Below, piece by piece: positions 44,831-55,836 of a DNA stretch of 64,000 bases. The notes beneath the pieces were generated by a model. The model searched no databases. It saw only the letters and a list, made by a program, of their open reading frames with translations, and was not told where the DNA came from. The position numbers were made by a program, and so were the translations under genes. Source of the stretch: Ctena decussata (lineage: Eukaryota > Mollusca > Bivalvia > Lucinida > Lucinidae); NCBI GenBank assembly GCA_963989385.1, contig OZ022503.1, positions 66,810,123 to 66,874,122 of the forward strand. The letters are read 5' to 3'. The stretch's first letter is position 1. Every line of letters begins with the position of its first letter.

Positions 44831-45039
44831 TCTGATCAGCCCGGCGTCTTGAAGAACCTGTCTGAATGTGTAGGCGGACCATGGAGTCAGCTTATCCAAT
44901 AAGATTTCCCGAAGCTTGCTCGTGAGAGTCAAGTTATAATGCTTGCACATACTGGCATGACGAGCGTACACTTTTGAGCTAAAACATTTCAAATGTGCAT
45001 ATACAAATCCATCTTTATTAACAGGGCGTAAACAGAAAC

Positions 45040-45402
45040 AAGAGGGTCATATTTGCCCTGAATCGCTCATCTAATCCATACTGTATAAATGATAAGGTAC
45101 AGTCCCCTAGTTGTCCTGTTTATCTACCTATCTAGATAAGATTAAATGGTCATGGGTCACACAAAATTATCCCTATGTAGTAGTTCAAATTTGTAGAGGA
45201 TGATAGAAGAAACATTTTATGAACTCGAAACAGTTTGAGCAATTTTGGTAGTGAGTCATTCCTGTGAAAAAGATGCAAAAAACCGTCCAGCAGTTTTGGC
45301 GGAGCAGTCCTTTAAAGTCAAATGTGACAATGAACGGTTAGACGACTGACAAAAGCTGATCATAAAGCCTCACTTTGAGCACTTCATGTTCAAGTAAGCT
45401 AA
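45040..45402 (+). mobile_element. Helentron/HINE-like element, short copy
   Basis: 5' end AGGGTCATATTTGCCCT hairpin then CGCTCATCT; one core; 3' hairpin TGAGCACTTCATGTTCA and a GTAAGCTAA end. Directly followed by the SINE-like tail that also follows 49157. Confidence 0.65.
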
Positions 45403-45588
45403 AACAATCTCTGGTATGGTAAAGAGGCAATGGCTTCTCGTAGCCTAGTGACCATAGGAGGAATTGGGGTAAGAGGCCCACTGTATCTTGAGCACAGCAT
45501 ATGAAAGACAAAGTAATGCCCTCACATTTTGCTGTCTTATACTTCACTGATTCGAAAAAGATACAAATTTACAGCTGGCTGAACATTC
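45403..45588 (-). mobile_element. SINE tail, truncated
   Basis: Matches 49165-49290: CTGGTATG.TAAAGAGGCAA, CATATGAAAG, TTTTGCTG, TGATTCGAAAAAGAT. Contains no A/B boxes. Confidence 0.55.
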
Positions 45589-47598
45589 TTGTGTAATTAT
45601 TTCAAAATCCGTCTACCCGTTTCAGAGTGTTTTATATTTTTAGCGCTGGCTGCCATCTTGTCCAATGGAGTGAAACGATTTGAGCAATTTTGGTAAAGTG
45701 TCACCTAGAGCAAGAATCCTGCGAAATTATTTTAAAATTCGTCCCCTAGTCTGGATGGAGAATTCGTTTAAAGGTATATCTATATTAGCTCTGGTGACCA
45801 ACCTTTTTAGTGGAGCGAAAAAAGGTTTGCGCAATTTTGGCAGAAGGTCACCTAAGCAACATTGCTGTGAAATTATTCTAATTGCGTCCACCCTTTTAGC
45901 AAAAGTCGTTTAAATGTTTTTCCCTTTTCAGCTCTTGCGGCCAATCTGTTCAACGGTTTTAGCAACTATGGAAGAGAGTCACCAAAGAGACATTTCTGTG
46001 TAATAATTTATAATCCGTCCACCCATTGAAAAGAAGATGTCCTTTAAATATTTTTTTCTAGTTTTAGCTATGGCGGCCATCTTGTCCAGCAGAATGGATC
46101 AGTTTGAGCAATTTTGGTAAAGGGTCACTATAGGCATATTTCGATGAAATTATTTCAAAATTGCTCAAACTGATCCCACCCTTTTAGGAAGAGACGTCGT
46201 TTAAAGTCTTTTTTCCTATTTTTTAGTTCTGGCGACGGAACAATTTGTGCAATTTTGGAAGGCTATCTAAACAACACTCCGAAGAAATTATTTCAAAATC
46301 TGTCCACCAGTTTTGGTGAAGTCATTTAAATGTTTTCTTTGTTAGCTCTGGCAGCCATCTTGTCCAGTGTAGCGGAACTGTTTGAGCACTTTCGGTAGTG
46401 GGTCACTCAAGAAACAAGACAAAGTTTCATGAAGATTCAATGCAAAATAAAGCTACTACTGTGTACACAAGGTTTTTCTAAGATTTAACCTAGTGACATA
46501 GTTTTTGGCCCAACAAGACCCAGTTCAAACTTGGCCTATATTTTATAAAGATGAATATTCTGACAAAGTTTCATGAACATTGGGTCAAAACTGTGCCCTC
46601 TAGAGAGTACACAAGATTTTACTAAGATCTGAGCTGGTGTCCTAATTTTTGATTCGACATTACCTAGTTTCATACTTGGCCTAGATTTCATGAAGATAAT
46701 CATTCTGACAAAGTTTCATGACGATTGGACCAAAACTGTGACCTGCAGAGTGTTTACAAGGTTTTTCTAAGATTTGACCTAGTTACCTAGTTTTTGACCC
46801 GACATAATCCTTTTCCAAATCTGGCCTAGACTTCAAGAAAATAAACATTCTGACAAAATTTCACATAGTTTGGATAAAAACTGTGCCCTCTAGAGTGTAC
46901 ACAAGGTTTTACTAAGATTTGACCTGGTGACCTAGTTTTTGAATTGATTTGACCTAGTTTCATACTTGGCCTAGATTTCATAAAGATAATCATTCTGACA
47001 ATATTTCATGAAGATTGGATCTAAACTGTGCCCTCTAGAGAGTACACAAGGTTTTACCATGATTTGACCTGGTGACCTAGTTTAGACCCAACATGACCTA
47101 GTTTCATATATGTCCTAGATTTTATAAAGATAATCATTCTGACAAAGTTTCATGAAGATTGGATCAAAACTGTGTCCTCTATCTCATTTAATGATTTATT
47201 TCTATTTTTAGCTGGGGTTTTATTTCTATTTTTAGCTCTGGCGGCCATCTTGTTTAGTGGAGCAAAACCGTTTTAGCAATTTTGGTTCAGGGCCATAAGT
47301 CGAACATTTCTGTGGAATTATTTTGAAATCCATCAACTGGCTTGAGAGGAGATGTTGTTTAAAGGATTTTCTACTTTTAGCTCTGGTGGCAATCTTGTTC
47401 AGCGGAGCGGAACCATTTCAGCAATTTTGGTACACGGCTATAAGACAAACATTTGTGTGAAATTATTTTGAAATTGGTCCACTAGTCTAGGAGGAGATGT
47501 CGTTTGAAGAAGTTGTTGACGACGGACGGACGGACGGACGGACGGACAGACGACTCACAATAGCTCACCTTGAGCACTTCGTGCTCAGGTGAGCTAAA
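45589..47598 (+). mobile_element. Helentron/HINE-like element with two different tandem cores
   Basis: 45.6-46.4 and 47.2-47.5 kb carry one core (GCCATCTTGTCCAG, GAGCAATTTTGGTA, AAATTATTTCAAAAT). In the middle, 46.45-47.17 kb, lie five units of a second ~145-bp core (ACAAGGTTTTTCTAAGATTT, TTCATACTTGGCCTAGATTT, ATTCTGACAAAGTTTCATGA). The end has (GGAC)n at 47519-47550 and a perfect hairpin GAGCACTTCGTGCTC within AGCTCACCT…AGGTGAGCT (47562-47595). Non-coding. Confidence 0.75.
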
Positions 47599-47677
47599 AA
47601 TATGACAAATAACACTGAAACCAAAAATACACCACCCTATTTTCTGCTTTTTAAATTTTAAAACGAAGACAACATTT

Positions 47678-47904
47678 GAGCCGCGACACGAGAAAACCAA
47701 CAATGTGGTTGTGCACACAGCGCAGACTCAGATCAGCCTGGCCATCCGCCCAGTCTGATCAGAGCCTTCGTTTTGCGCTTAAAGGGTAGTTAAGGGTCTC
47801 AGCTACATCCATGCGGACAGCGAAGACTCTGATATCTGCCCAGTCTGATCTCAGTCTGCGCTGGGCGAACAACCACATTGTCGATTTTCTCGTGTCGCGG
47901 CTCA
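47678..47904. mobile_element. Fold-back TIR element, family A, copy 7, with ATTT target duplication
   Basis: GAGCCGCGACACGAGAAAAC to TTTTCTCGTGTCGCGGCTC. ATTT on both sides. Best-preserved termini in the window. Confidence 0.92.
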
Positions 47905-49004
47905 TTTGTGATTCCCTGTTTTTTCCTTAGACGATAGAGCTGTTTAAAAAGGGACTGCTCTTAATGAGGATAATTTTCAAATTCTTTTTTTAAGAGTCAA
48001 ACCCATTTAGAAGGGAGGCATAAAAGAAAATGGTAGCTTTGCCTCATCTGAAAGTGTGTCCGTTCACAGTAAAAGTGTGTACATGTCAACCTCAGAATGC
48101 TAGTGTAGTGAATTAGAGCCAAAAATGGCTTAATAAGTTAAATAACGATACAAGCACCATATTTTGCAAAAGCCCAATCAGTAATGTAGCAGTGCAAATA
48201 TAACGTTGCCCTGAAAAAATCCACCACTTTCAAGATAGCCGACGTACATGCAATTCAAGCGTGGCTCAGTGCAAACTGCAATACTTCAAAGCATTGAACA
48301 ATAGGGCGATGTATCACTAATTGCTGGCAATACTGCAAACAGTACAGATCCATATGAGACTGTTCTTTTAGCAGTTTGAATTTATACTGCTTGTTCAAGA
48401 AAAAAGGTGACTCCAATCTGACTACGTAGACGCGCAGACGCTAGCTGAAATGCCACTTTGTTGGAATTTCCAGATGAATTTTATTTTGCTGTAACTTTTC
48501 CCACTATATCTACACAAACTGACCATATTATTTCTGTGGTCGGTAAGAGCCGACGATGGTTCTGATATTGCGTCTATGACCGACTAGCTACATATGCTAA
48601 TCAAGCACGACTTTACCGTTAAAATTGTATTGATAAACGCGTGTGTTTACCCTAGCAAAGATCGAATAAGTAAACTTAGTACTGGAAAACTTGAGAATAT
48701 TGAAGTTAGAACCTTATGATCGGATGGCTATAAAATCAAAATAATCTGTAAGAAACGTATATGAACACTGTATTTGGCAACACTGTATTTGGCTTTATTT
48801 TGAGTTCAAATGTCTTCTGTGAAATTTTGAAGTTTTGCCGTTATGAGAAAAGAAAATGACGTGTTTGTAGGGACAAACTTTTCCCGTACTTAGAGCGGTT
48901 TATGGTATTTTTATATGGTCGGTATAAGACTCCTAGTCAGCAATACCCGCACCCGCTCTATGTATGTATGTTACAATTTAAAACCGAATAAAATATGTTT
49001 AAAC
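47905..49004. other. No recognised gene
   Basis: AT-rich; contains the family B relic at 48335. No ORF with recognisable content. Confidence 0.5.
48335..48393. mobile_element. Small fold-back element, family B, worn
   Basis: GCAAACAGTACAGATCCATA with a poorly matching inverse arm. Confidence 0.5.
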
Positions 49005-49157
49005 CAAGAAACAGTCCTGTGAAATTATTGCGAAAATCCGTCCAACAGTTTTGGAGGAAAGTCATTTAAAGCAGAAGTTGACAATAGACGCATGTATAGA
49101 CGGACAAAGGCTGATCGCAATCCCACACCTTGAGCATTTTGTGTTCAGGTGAGCTAA
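49005..49157 (+). mobile_element. Helentron/HINE-like 3' end
   Basis: Partial core (AAATCCGTCCAACAGTTTTG), AGACGGAC, then hairpin TGAGCATTTTGTGTTCA and the end AGGTGAGCTAA. Followed at once by a SINE. Confidence 0.65.
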
Positions 49158-49164
49158 ACAGATT

Positions 49165-49396
49165 TCTGGTATGATAAAGAGGCAAAGGTATCCTGTAGCA
49201 TATGAAAGGCGGAGAAAATCCCTCTCCTTTTGCTGCCCAATCTTTACCTGATTCGAAAAAGATTCACATTTACTGTTGGGTTGACAGAGATTGTTTTTTC
49301 CAGTCCCTGGCAGGCCATACCTGGATTCGAAAACACGAGCTTCTGCATCGTATCCGAGGGTCTCTAACCACTCAACCACAGCGCTGTTTTGATACA
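49165..49396 (-). mobile_element. tRNA-derived SINE
   Basis: Minus strand: TGTGGTTGAGTGGTTAGAGA (A-box, about 49361-49380) and GTTTTCGAATCCAGG (B-box, about 49320-49334) mimic a Ser/Leu-type tRNA. A body with CCAGGGACTGGAAAA and GGGCAGCAAAAGGAGAGG follows. A 117-codon ORF here is SINE read-through, not a gene. Confidence 0.75.
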
Positions 49397-49669
49397 GTAT
49401 CGCCAGACAAACCAAAACAGTTGAAATATATCAAAAGGCTGTTTTACAAAACTTCTTACTGCTTTTAAGTGCATATGATCTTCTGCGTAATGTTTATAGA
49501 GAGATAAATTTTCTATACGGCCTAGATGGGGCCATGGCAAGGGTCAAACTCTGCAACCCTCACATCACTACAGATAATCCTCCGACCAACTGATACAGTT
49601 TTATACGACGTAAACCACAAATACATCAAACTTTCATAACATAAAACATTACGGAACTAGAGCAAGTGA

Positions 49670-50577
49670 GCAGGGGCTCACCTATACCCCCGCCCAGTGC
49701 CACCGTCTAATGAAAGCTTGTTTTTGATACAAAACTTCAATACAAATGTTATACATGTATAAAATACAAAGTTTGTGACCTTGACCTTAGGTCAGCATCC
49801 ATATGATGTAAACTCTTATGAAATACACCTAGTCAGTGCAGCTTTAGGATCCATTCAAGTATATTAGAAATAGAAGCAAAAAACTACAGCAAATAGCTAA
49901 GTCCTAGTGATTGACCCCTAACCCCACCCATGAGCCTGTCCCAGCAGATTAGGTAGTCCATATTGAAAACAATGCTACAGAGATATCATGAAGTAAATAT
50001 GGAAGAAATCTTCAATGTTGTTACAGAGACATGAGCAATCAATAAGGTTTAACGCAAAACTTTGATATAATGAAAATGCCTAAGTCTAAATTGTTGACCG
50101 CTGGCCTCACCCTTGGGCCTGACCCAGAAGCTTAGATACTTTTCATCGAAGGTAATGCTATAGAGATATCATAAACCAAATATGAAAAGAATCTGATAAG
50201 TGGTTACAGAGATATGAGCTATCAAAAAAGGTTTAACGCAAAACTTTGACATAATGAAAATGCCTAAGTCCAAATTGTTGACCCCTGGCCCCACCCTGGG
50301 GCCTGACCCAGGGGCTTAGATACTTTACATCGAAGGTAATGCTATAGAGATATCATAAACCAAATATGAAAAGAATCTGATGTGTGGTTACAGAGACATG
50401 AGCAATAATAAAAGGTTTAATGCAAAAAAGGTTTAATGCAAAACTTTGACGTAAAAGTTGACGAACGGACGGACGGACGGATGGAAGGACGGACTAACAT
50501 CCGAACAGACGAACGGACGGAATGACAAAAACTATATACCCCCTGACATACTCCGTATGTCGGGGGTATAATAATGT
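49670..50577 (+). mobile_element. Helentron/HINE-like element, ~180-bp core
   Basis: 5' TATACCCCCGCC (about 49683). Two to three core units follow (CAAAACTTTGA, AATGCCTAAGTC.AAATTGTTG, GGGCCTGACCCAG, GCTATAGAGATATCATAA), then (GGAC)n at about 50465-50490. The 3' hairpin CCCCCTGACATA…TATGTCGGGGG ends GGGGGTATA, inverse of the 5' motif. Confidence 0.78.
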
Positions 50578-51148
50578 AAAATATACTGAAAGGATTTAAA
50601 AACTTCCACCTATTAATTTTGAATATCTCAGAAATAAATGAAGCTACGTCCACCAAAATTTTACAACATATATATTCTCTTATACCTGATTCTATCAATA
50701 GACCGACTCTGAAATCGTTCAACCGAATCGGTTAGGAAAAAGCACGTGCTCCTCGTGTTCTTAGTACCGTTTACATAAGGATGAACAGCTTCATGTATAT
50801 AATTTCCTGATGAAACATTTGTCTTACAATATCACATTGAATTTTAAAAGTTTGAACTCGGTCTGTGGCTTTATTTAGCCTTCCGCTCCTAAATATCGCA
50901 AACAGGCGCAAAGTTTTCGACCAGATAAATGATGAAATTTCAAAAAGTGACGTCGCGTGACAATTTTATGTGTAAATTACGGCAATTTAAAATCTCAGAT
51001 GACGTGCACTGTTTACAGGAACATCAAACGACAGTCAGAAAAGCACCTAACCGAGATTAAAAACCAGAGGTCATGACGTCAATTAACGTCGACGCCGTCT
51101 CCGTAATAGGCTTTGCGCGACAGCATAATCCGCAGTGATACTTAAGGA
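50578..51148. other. No recognised gene
   Basis: Spacer with scattered GACGTC words. Confidence 0.4.
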
Positions 51149-51297
51149 ATGAATTTCATTTTTCTGAGGTTTATCGAAGTGTAAACTACATTGGGTCACG
51201 TGCAAAGTGAATGAACCCCGAAGGGGTTCATGTATACTTTGCTAGTGACCAAATGTAGTTTACACTTCGATAAACATCAGAAAAATTAAGTTCATTG
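51149..51297. mobile_element. Large fold-back element
   Basis: Arms of about 70 bp: TTTATCGAAGTGTAAACTAC pairs with GTAGTTTACACTTCGATAAA, and the centre is GAACCCCGAAGGGGTTC. Non-coding. Confidence 0.88.
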
Positions 51298-52097
51298 CTT
51301 ATATTTACATTCATTTTAATCAAATCTTTCATGAAAAATCTTATATAAGCGCTAAAATTGAAGCAGTAAAACATGTACACGCAGTTTTTCTGCTAATAGC
51401 AGAACGGCATGCATGACGTCATGACATTGCTTACGTCCAGTCAAATTGTAGACAGCCATTGTTTATTCTGACGTCATTGACGTCGCGTGTCTCAATGTAG
51501 TTATTGGAATGTAAACTACATCACGTTCCAATGGTTTACTATAGAGCTTTTCAGTAAATACACCAAGAATGTAAATATTTGCAAATCAACGTTGATGATG
51601 TCACAATATTAAGACAGTAAGAAATGGTCGAAAAGAGTGTTGCATAAGATAACGCCGGCATCGCCTTATGCATTTCAGTGACGTAACGCTCCTTTACTGA
51701 CGTCATTTAAGTAACTGATACAAATAAAGTGCGTAATCTTTAAATTTGATAAGTTTCGAGCATTTTTTCGTTAGATATTCAACACTGTCATGAGTGAACA
51801 GATCAGAAACCAGCAATAAAAAGTGGAAGTTTTTAAATCCTTTCAGTATAGTAACGAGAATACAGCAATTTTTCGGGAACTTCTTGATCATCCCTCGTAA
51901 CAATAGCTTTCTGTTATGACTAAACTTTGCAAAAGGGTTGGGTCTGCCCATACCTGTGTTGGAATCTTGTGAACCATCATTGTTCCCTTGTTAAAACACT
52001 ATCAAAATGAGGCCTTAATAACTATAAATTTATATTTAAAGATCTAAAAGTGCAAAATTATGATAAAACCTTTATTTTGCTATCAAAAATAGCCATC
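51298..52097. other. Spacer with repeated TGACGTCA words
   Basis: Perfect TGACGTCA palindromes at about 51414, 51469 and 51698, with further GACGT words at 50948-51076. No gene seen. Confidence 0.5.
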
Positions 52098-52490
52098 AGA
52101 GGAGATGGCAAATCCCCCGACCGAAGGCCCCCTGCGCTTTGGTAAACAGGGTGCATTTCAAAACGCATATAAATAGTATACTGTCATTCTTTTATGTTCT
52201 TTATTGACATTATCTGTTTACAGATGCATGATTATCAAACACTCAGACCACAACAGTATGCCAAATTGCTAAAAACGAGGTAAAATCTCAAATAGAACCA
52301 TGTAGACAATGTACTGCATATGATACATTCAACATTTCAAAATGTGTGAATAACTTCTAAAGTACAAGCCCTACAAATCTAATTTTGAGCTCTCTAGTAA
52401 GTGACTTTGGACAAAGAATCCAAATCTGAAAATCTGAATTTTTTTTTTCTTTTTTTTTTTTTTTTGGGGGGGGGGGGGGGGGACAGGAAA
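52098..52490. repeat. Dispersed repeat E, copy 2 (no family A insertion)
   Basis: Same block order as 14783-15300, ending in a T run then a G run (about 52440-52482). Confidence 0.8.
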
Positions 52491-53300
52491 AGTATGAAAG
52501 CAAGACTTGTCATTCATGTATGAGACACACTGTCATGATCTTATTTCAATATCTGTGAAGTATCATAAAAATATTCTAAAGGGTATTCAAGTTATAGAGC
52601 GGACACGAAATCACACCTAAAAACATCAAGGGGAAAAACTCAAAAAGTAAGAAAGCAAGAGTTGTTATTCTTGTTCGCGACATATCGTCATGACTTGTTC
52701 TACACATCTGTGAACTATCATGAAAATATTTCAAAAGGTAGAGCGGACCAGAATTCACACTTAATCATCAAGGGGAAATAACTCAAAAAGTAAAAAAAAA
52801 GCAAGAGTTGTCATTCTTGTTGGCGACACAACGTCATGATCTGTTCTACATATCTGTGAAGTATCATGAAAATATTTCAAAGAGTATTGAAGTTATGCAG
52901 CGGACACAAAAACTTACACCTAAAACCATCAAGAGGAAATAACTCAAAAAGTAAGAAAGCAAGAGTTGTCATTCTTGTTCGCAACACATCGTCATGACCT
53001 GCTCCACATATCTGTGAAGTATCATGAAATATTCCAAAGGGTATTCAAGTTACAGAGCGGACACGAATCTGCCAAAAAACTCACCAAAGGGGAAATAACC
53101 CAAAAAGTACAATAGAAAGAGTTACCATTCTTGTTTGCAACACATCATCATGACCTGTTCTACATGACTGTAAAGTATCATGAAAATATTCCAAAGGGAA
53201 TTCAATATATAGAGCGGACAAGAAAATGTTTATGGACGGACGGACGCCAGGCTCATCGCTATATCCCGCGAACCTTTCAGTCAGGGGATAAAAAGTATAT
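52491..53300 (+). mobile_element. Tandem-core element, about five ~140-bp units
   Basis: Units with GAAAGCAAGAGTTGTCATTC, CGTCATGACCTG, ATCTGTGAAGTATCATGAAA, AGAGCGGACACGAA and AGGGGAAATAACTCAAAAAG. Then GGACGGACGGACG and a TATATCCCGC…GGGGATA end. Non-coding. Confidence 0.8.
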
Positions 53301-53309
53301 CTCGGACAG

Positions 53310-53660
53310 TCAGCGTAGTCGTTGCTTTTTCCGCCATCTTGTCCGCCATTTTGTGCAACTGGTGGGTCTTAAATTCAAATCAATTCTTTGATGCCAATAA
53401 CGTTTACAAAGACACTAAAAATATGTCTCTTTATCACTTAAGGAATATGCCGCTTTTATAATTATGCGACCATCTTGTCCGCATCTGTGTAACTAATGCG
53501 TCTTAAATCAATTTAAACATGCTTTATCAAGTTCTTCGCCTCAAAAACCTATAAGTAGCCATCAAAAATATGTTTCTAGCCCATATACTTAAGAATATAT
53601 GGAGATTTTATGTTTCGGCAACCATCTTGTCTGCCATCGTTGTTGTTGTCTTCTTAGAGT
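53310..53660 (-). repeat. Dispersed repeat, inverted relative of 43220-43560
   Basis: CCGCCATCTTGTCCGCCATT, then a second CCATCTTGTCCGCA block and a third CCATCTTGTCTGCC, spaced about 130-170 bp. Confidence 0.5.
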
Positions 53661-54596
53661 CCCTCCGTTGACTTTTCGGAGCACCGTCTGAGACGTGTTG
53701 TAAGGAATATAGTTTTATTGTTATTTCCAAAGTTGTGAGCTCGTATTTACAAGTGCAGATCTTTTATTTACAAGACGTTCGCTGTTCTCCACATACTGTC
53801 CTTATAGTAATCAATTAAGCAATTTGACTATTTCAATTTCCCCAGAAATGCCAAGGTGGCATCATTAAGTTTCAATATACGGACATGTTTAGGAACAGGT
53901 TTATGCAAAAACATGTGTGCGCACTATTTTAATGGGGTTGCATCCAAAATCTTCATTTGACAACCAGACTAAATCTTTATAAAAAGAAAATCGGCCCAGA
54001 TTAAATGGAAGAGTGTTTTGTTATAAGTCTCTAGTTGGAGATTTGACAATAACTTTCATGAATAAGTAAGCTATGTCGGTACGCACCACAGCCGTAATTT
54101 TGACACTGGGAAGCGACAATGACCTATCTCAAAATTGAGCTGTCCAATTTGTAATTCCAAAATGGACGCGGTCAATCTTGAAATTGACCTGATTTCAAAA
54201 TAGTTATCAACATGTTGCACTGTTTGTTAGTTTGTGTGTGTTAAACCGAAAGTAGAAATCAAAAGTAGATCTAGGACGAAAAAAAAGAAAGTTTTTGAAT
54301 ATCTGCGTCTGTTGTCGATAACATTTCTATTGTAAAATTACAAACAAGAGAAACTTTTTGCATTAATATAACACAGAGTGCTAGTATTCACAGTGCAGTA
54401 CGACGGGAAAAAACGAAGATGAAATATTCATTGACCTTTGATATTATAGGCTAAATTTTGACATACGCGTTATTTGACCAATGGAATCTTGTGAAATGTG
54501 GAACAATATCGAAATTATACGAGGCCTCGAAAAAAAAACAACAGGCAGATGTATAACGAAGATTCAATCCTACTACTGCAGATTTGGGCCGCGACA
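53661..54596. other. No recognised gene
   Basis: Short ORFs only. 54110-54200 has inverted CAAAATTGAGCTGTCCAATT-like words suggesting another worn repeat. Confidence 0.4.
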
Positions 54597-54879
54597 CGAG
54601 AAACAAACACTGTGGCATGTGCGCCAAGCAAAGGGGCATTCATCCAGTTGGTTGGTTGGTTGTTTTGGGTTAAACGGCACATTCAGACAGTACTTCAGTC
54701 TATATCGGGCCGGCATCCATCCAGTCTGATCTGAGTCTTTGCTGTTAGCAGGTATTAAGAGTCTAAACTAGCTTCATGCGGACAGCGAGGACTCTGATCA
54801 GACAAGGCACATGCCTGGGCTGATCTGAGTCTTCGATGTCCGCACACGCCACTTTGTTGGTTTTGTCGTGTCACAGCTA
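54597..54879. mobile_element. Fold-back TIR element, family A, copy 8, with internal insertion
   Basis: GGGCCGCGACACGAGAAACA to TTTTGTCGTGTCACAGCT. The left arm is interrupted near 54640-54710 by sequence with TTGGTTGGTTGTTTTGGGTT, foreign to other copies. It ends 9 bp from the donor of the candidate exon at 54889. Confidence 0.8.
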
Positions 54880-54888
54880 ATGTATTAC

Positions 54889-55043
54889 CGTTGTTTTGTC
54901 CTTGGAAGCGACATCTGTACAGTTACAATATCCACTTTCTATCAAGTTCAGGTCCTCCTCCAATGTGCTTCCAGATATTTCACCAGTGTACACACATTCT
55001 TCAAAGTTGACAAGTTCGTCTGACTTTGCACAGGCACTGCATG
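54889..55043 (-). CDS. Candidate exon, Cys-rich extracellular-type segment
   Basis: 155 nt between TTCAAAATTACTAG|CATGC and AACG|GTAATA. One frame is open throughout, entering in phase 1 and leaving in phase 0, and stops soon after the donor. It encodes CSACAKSDEL, a middle with C-V-Y-T-G, and YCNCTDVASKDKTT. Five cysteines and an N-C-T sequon suggest a secreted or ectodomain module. No family recognised and no partner exon identified; could be chance. Strand and boundaries are inferred from splice signals only. Confidence 0.4.
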
Positions 55044-55116
55044 CTAGTAATTTTGAAAGAAAATAATATATTACAATACCGTAAAGATTCTAAATATTGG
55101 AACAGATACATCTGAG

Positions 55117-55173
55117 CAAACAGCTCAGACCCAGATTAGATTGTTCCTGATCAGGATCTACACTGTTTACTGC
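55117..55173. mobile_element. Small fold-back element, family B
   Basis: GCAAACAGCTCAGACCCAGA with inverse GATCTACACTGTTTACTGC. Confidence 0.7.
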
Positions 55174-55609
55174 TCGATCAGCATCTTTTGGACGCATACT
55201 GTATTGGACAATATTCGGTAATTATTTTAGGTGTTCCAGTTTTTTTTTTTGAAATTTCTTTGTGGATAAGTCCAGTGTATTTTTTCACATCATTTTCCAC
55301 AACTTTATCGAATGCGCAAATTTACAATAAAAAAAAAACAAAAAACAAAAACACGCACACCAAAACTACAACATATACATAATGTGACCAATGTTCAACA
55401 TACTCACAGGAGTACAATAATTTGTCTGCTCAGGTGCAATTCCAGCTGTGGCATGCCTCCAGAACTTTTATGAGTCAAAATATATTGGTCAAAGGATATG
55501 GCTGTATAGAGATTGATATATAAATGAATATTTACATCTAAACCAATGCAGATGCCATAAATTTTACTGCTAATGTCATTTAAACTAGAAATGTGCACTT
55601 ATTACACAA

Positions 55610-55836
55610 CAGGGGCCGTATTCATAAAACGACTTAAGTGGTTGCTATGCTGTTGCTAATGCTAAATGTCTTTGAAGGAGATTCCCTACAACTATGAAAT
55701 TTGCTCTGAAGGAACAGTCTTACAAAGACTGTTCCTCCAGAGCAAATTTCATAGTTGTAGGGAATCTCCTTTATAGATATTTAGCCTTAGCAACAGCATA
55801 GCAACGACTTAAGTGGCTTTATGAATACGGCCCCTG
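55610..55836. mobile_element. Full palindromic element F, copy 1 (227 bp)
   Basis: CAGGGGCCGTATTCATAAAA … inverse TTTATGAATACGGCCCCTG, with inner arms ATTCCCTACAACTATGAAAT and its inverse. No loop of note. Copy 2 at 62630-62856 is also 227 bp. Confidence 0.93.

Noticed and set aside
49062..49415. 117-codon minus-strand ORF
   Set aside because: Read-through of a tRNA-derived SINE (A and B boxes visible) and the adjoining Helentron-like end.
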